Source: Streptacidiphilus fuscans (GTDB lineage: Bacteria; Actinomycetota; Actinomycetes; Streptomycetales; Streptomycetaceae). Taken from it: a DNA stretch of 64,000 nucleotides. Numbering within the stretch: position 1 is the stretch's first letter; each line of letters opens with the position of its first letter. The notes below the pieces were generated by a model. It searched no databases. It was given only the letters and a program-made list of their open reading frames with translations, and was not told the DNA's origin. Positions 62,131 through 64,000 of the stretch are shown piece by piece. The stretch lies in contig NZ_JADPRT010000008.1 in assembly GCF_015690355.1 (NCBI RefSeq), positions 14,908 to 78,907 of the forward strand, given 5' to 3'. A program made the position numbers and the translations under genes.

Positions 62131-63120
62131 CTACCGGCCCTGCGTGGAGCGGGCGGCGCGGGAGACAGCGACGACGCACTGCTCCAGCGCGTACGCGGGG
62201 TCGCCGGAGCCGCCCTTGACGGCGGCGTCGGCCTCGGCGATGGCGCGCAGGGCGGCGGCGACGCCGTCGCCGCTCCAGCCGCGGACCTGCTGGCGGACCC
62301 GGTCGACCTTCCAGGGCGGCATGCCGAGCTCGCGGGCGAGGTCGGCCGGGCGCAGCGAGCGGTCGGCGGTGGCCACGCGGCCGATGGCCCGGACACCGGA
62401 GGCGAGCGCGAAGACGATGCCGGTGGGCTTCTCCCCCACCGCCAGCGCCCAGCGGAGCTGGCCCAGCGCGTCGGCGGTGCGTCCGGCGACGGCCAGGTCG
62501 GCGACCTGGAAGCCGGTCGACTCGGCGCGGCCGGTGTAGTAGCGGGCGACGACGGTCTCGTCGATGGTGCCCTCGGTGTCGGCGGCCAGCTGGCTGCAGG
62601 CCGAAGCGAGCTCGCGCAGGTCGCCGCCGACGGCGTCGAGCAGGGCCCGGCAGGCGTCCTCGCTGGCGGACCGGCCCGCGGCCCGGAACTCGGCGCGGAC
62701 GAAGGCGAGCTTCTCGGTGGGCTTGGTCAGCTTGGCGCAGACCACCTCGCGAGCCCCGGCCTTCTTGCCGGCGTCGAGCAGCCCCTTGCCCTTGGCGCCG
62801 CCCGCGTGGACCAGCACCATCATCACGTCGGGGGCCGGGTCGTCGAGGTAGGCCTTGATCTCCTTGACCACGTCGGCGCCGACGTCCTGGGCGGCGCGGA
62901 CGACGATGACCTTGCGCTCGGAGAAGAGCGACGGGCTCGTCAGCTCGCTGAGCATGCCGGGCTGAAGCGCGCCGGGCACGAGATCCCGCACGTCGGTGTC
63001 CGCGTCGGCGGCCCGCGCGGCGGCGACGGTCTCCGCCACGGCACGGTCGAGCAGCAGCTCCTCCTGACCGACGATCAACGTCAGCGGGGAGAGGAGGTCT
63101 TCGGTGGGTTTCCTGGCCAT
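62131..63120 (-). CDS. holA: DNA polymerase III subunit delta
   Basis: 329 aa from ATG 63120. Clamp-loader subunit that opens the beta clamp; member of the AAA+ fold without Walker A. Starts ARKPTEDLLSPLTLIVGQEELLLDRAVAETV, then the conserved SPSLFSERKVIVVRAAQDVGADVVKEI and the C-terminal helical domain ending with AALRAIAEADAAVKGGSGDP. Located next to comEC, as in other actinomycetes. A short conserved gene lies between them. Confidence 0.94.
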   Translation of the reverse strand: MARKPTEDLLSPLTLIVGQEELLLDRAVAETVAAARAADADTDVRDLVPGALQPGMLSELTSPSLFSERKVIVVRAAQDVGADVVKEIKAYLDDPAPDVMMVLVHAGGAKGKGLLDAGKKAGAREVVCAKLTKPTEKLAFVRAEFRAAGRSASEDACRALLDAVGGDLRELASACSQLAADTEGTIDETVVARYYTGRAESTGFQVADLAVAGRTADALGQLRWALAVGEKPTGIVFALASGVRAIGRVATADRSLRPADLARELGMPPWKVDRVRQQVRGWSGDGVAAALRAIAEADAAVKGGSGDPAYALEQCVVAVSRAARSTQGR

Positions 63121-63186
63121 CGCACCCCACCCTATCCGGGGCCACCGACAGTCCGGCCCCATGCGGGGTTCAACGCCCCGGCCGCT

Positions 63187-63483
63187 TCAGCTCTCCAGCC
63201 ACCCGTCGTGGTCGGCAGCGAGGGCGTCGAGCGCGGCCGGGGTCAGCCCAGCAGGGAGCGGCGGCGTGAGCACGACCAGCCACTGGGCGTCCTCGGCGTC
63301 GTCCTCGCCCGCGAGCGCGTCGCGGTGCAGCTCCGGCTCGGGCAGACCGGGGTGCTCGGCGGTGAGCTTCTCCGCGAGCTCCTCGGCGGCTTCGCGGTCG
63401 GGCAGCACCAGCACGTAGTGGTCAGGCTGGTCGGGCTGGTCGTTCGTCGGGGTCACGGGGTCATTCTCCGGTATCACCGGCAC
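63187..63483 (-). CDS. small acidic hypothetical protein
   Basis: 98 aa from ATG 63483 (an internal GTG at 63456 is an alternative). Acidic: many Asp and Glu with YVLVLPDREAAEELAEKLTAEHPGLPEPEL, and AQWLVVLTPPLPAGLTPAAL. Looks like a small alpha-beta protein. No family recognised. It lies 4 bp from the comEC stop on the same strand, so is likely translated with it. Confidence 0.75.
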   Translation of the reverse strand: MPVIPENDPVTPTNDQPDQPDHYVLVLPDREAAEELAEKLTAEHPGLPEPELHRDALAGEDDAEDAQWLVVLTPPLPAGLTPAALDALAADHDGWLES

Positions 63484-63487
63484 CCGC

Positions 63488-64000
63488 CTACTCCTTCCGA
63501 ACGGCGACGGCGAGCTGGCCGGAGGAGTCGAGGACGGCGAGGTCGCCGGAGACGTCGGTGCGCAGCACGGTCGCGCCGAAGGCGTGGAGCAGGTGGAGGG
63601 TGCTCGGGGCCGGGTGGCCGTAGGTGTTGTCGGCGCCGACGGAGATCAGGGCGAGGCGCGGATGGAGGGCGGCCAGCAGCGCCGGATCCTGCTTGGCCGA
63701 GCCGTGGTGGGCCACCTTGAGCACGTCGACGCCGCGCAGCTGCGGGTAGGCGGACAGGTCCGCGAGCAGGAGCTGTTGGGCGGGCGGTTCGAGGTCGCCG
63801 AGCAGGGCGATCCGCAGCGGCGGCAGGTGGGAGCCGGGGTCGCCGAGCGCGAGGGTGACCAGGAGGGCGACGGACGCGTTGTTGGGCCCGTGCGGCGGAA
63901 GCCGGCCGGCTTCGGGCCAGAGGACCTGCCAGCTGAGCCGCCCCAGGCTCCGACTCTCCCCGCGTGAGGCGTGCAGCACCGGGACGCCGTTGGCCGCCGC
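63488..64000 (-). CDS. comEC: ComEC/Rec2 competence protein, C-terminal part
   Basis: Partial at the window end: 170 codons are visible and the frame is open beyond 64000. The visible part matches the C-terminal metallo-beta-lactamase domain of ComEC: LRIALLGDLEPPAQQLLLADL, VLKVAHHGSAKQDPALLAAL with HHGS, and TYGHPAPSTLHLL. ComEC forms the DNA channel in competent bacteria. In streptomycetes its role is unproven; the gene is conserved next to holA. Confidence 0.9.
   Translation of the reverse strand, partial: AAANGVPVLHASRGESRSLGRLSWQVLWPEAGRLPPHGPNNASVALLVTLALGDPGSHLPPLRIALLGDLEPPAQQLLLADLSAYPQLRGVDVLKVAHHGSAKQDPALLAALHPRLALISVGADNTYGHPAPSTLHLLHAFGATVLRTDVSGDLAVLDSSGQLAVAVRKE

Overview
This 64-kb window is high-GC actinobacterial DNA. 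Frequent GTG starts, short or overlapping gene junctions, CIRCE-controlled hrcA-dnaJ, Zur, PspAB, DUF3097 and tricorn-type protease genes, and the housekeeping order ppdK / dusB / glyS / zur / uppS / recO / leuA / era / ybeY / phoH / rsmE / dnaJ / hrcA / hemW / lepA / rpsT / holA / comEC point to the Streptomyces core chromosome (Streptomycetaceae: Streptomyces, Kitasatospora or Streptacidiphilus). I see no tRNA, rRNA, CRISPR array, insertion sequence, prophage or large biosynthetic cluster.

Layout. 0-5 kb: ppdK and dusB. 4.7-7.2 kb: a divergent MmyB-type regulator / MFS efflux pair. 7.3-11.2 kb: a NADAR N-glycosidase, a histidine kinase / response regulator / DUF4097 operon, and an orphan gene. 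11.2-18.5 kb: glyS, zur, uppS, recO, a TerB-like gene and leuA, the last preceded by a probable leucine attenuator with its own leader peptide. 18.4-20.9 kb: a small emfourin-like gene and an ArsR-type regulator coupled to an MFS gene behind two operators. 21-27.2 kb: era, a deaminase-like protein without catalytic residues, a flavin monooxygenase, and two M20 amidohydrolase paralogues flanking an Lrp/AsnC regulator. 27.4-29.8 kb: a second MmyB/MFS pair. 29.8-43.5 kb: CNNM transporter, ybeY, phoH, RNase Z, HIT, tricorn protease, rsmE, dnaJ, hrcA, htpX, pspAB, DUF3097. 43.6-49.2 kb: a membrane protein, PadR regulator / esterase pair, hemW and acyl-CoA synthetase. 49.7-53.5 kb: a heterodimeric ABC exporter. 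53.7-59 kb: secreted GH25 lysozyme, VOC protein, AraC regulator, DinB-like protein, and a Ser/Thr kinase with an extracellular peptidoglycan-binding domain. 59-64 kb: lepA, an ABM protein, rpsT, holA, a small acidic protein and the 3' end of comEC.

The least expected signal is outside the genes. Many junctions carry short imperfect tandem duplications of unrelated sequence (8-30 bp units). Several contain the stop codon of the upstream gene, and in most of those the period is 8, 11, 14 or 17 bp, all 2 modulo 3, so that stop codons are spread into other frames. A separate array of six 11-bp units ends exactly at the ATG of the Lrp-type regulator. Two tracts of long G and C runs (28-74 and 247-335 bp into the 11.2-kb junction region) look like sequencing or assembly artefacts and should be distrusted.
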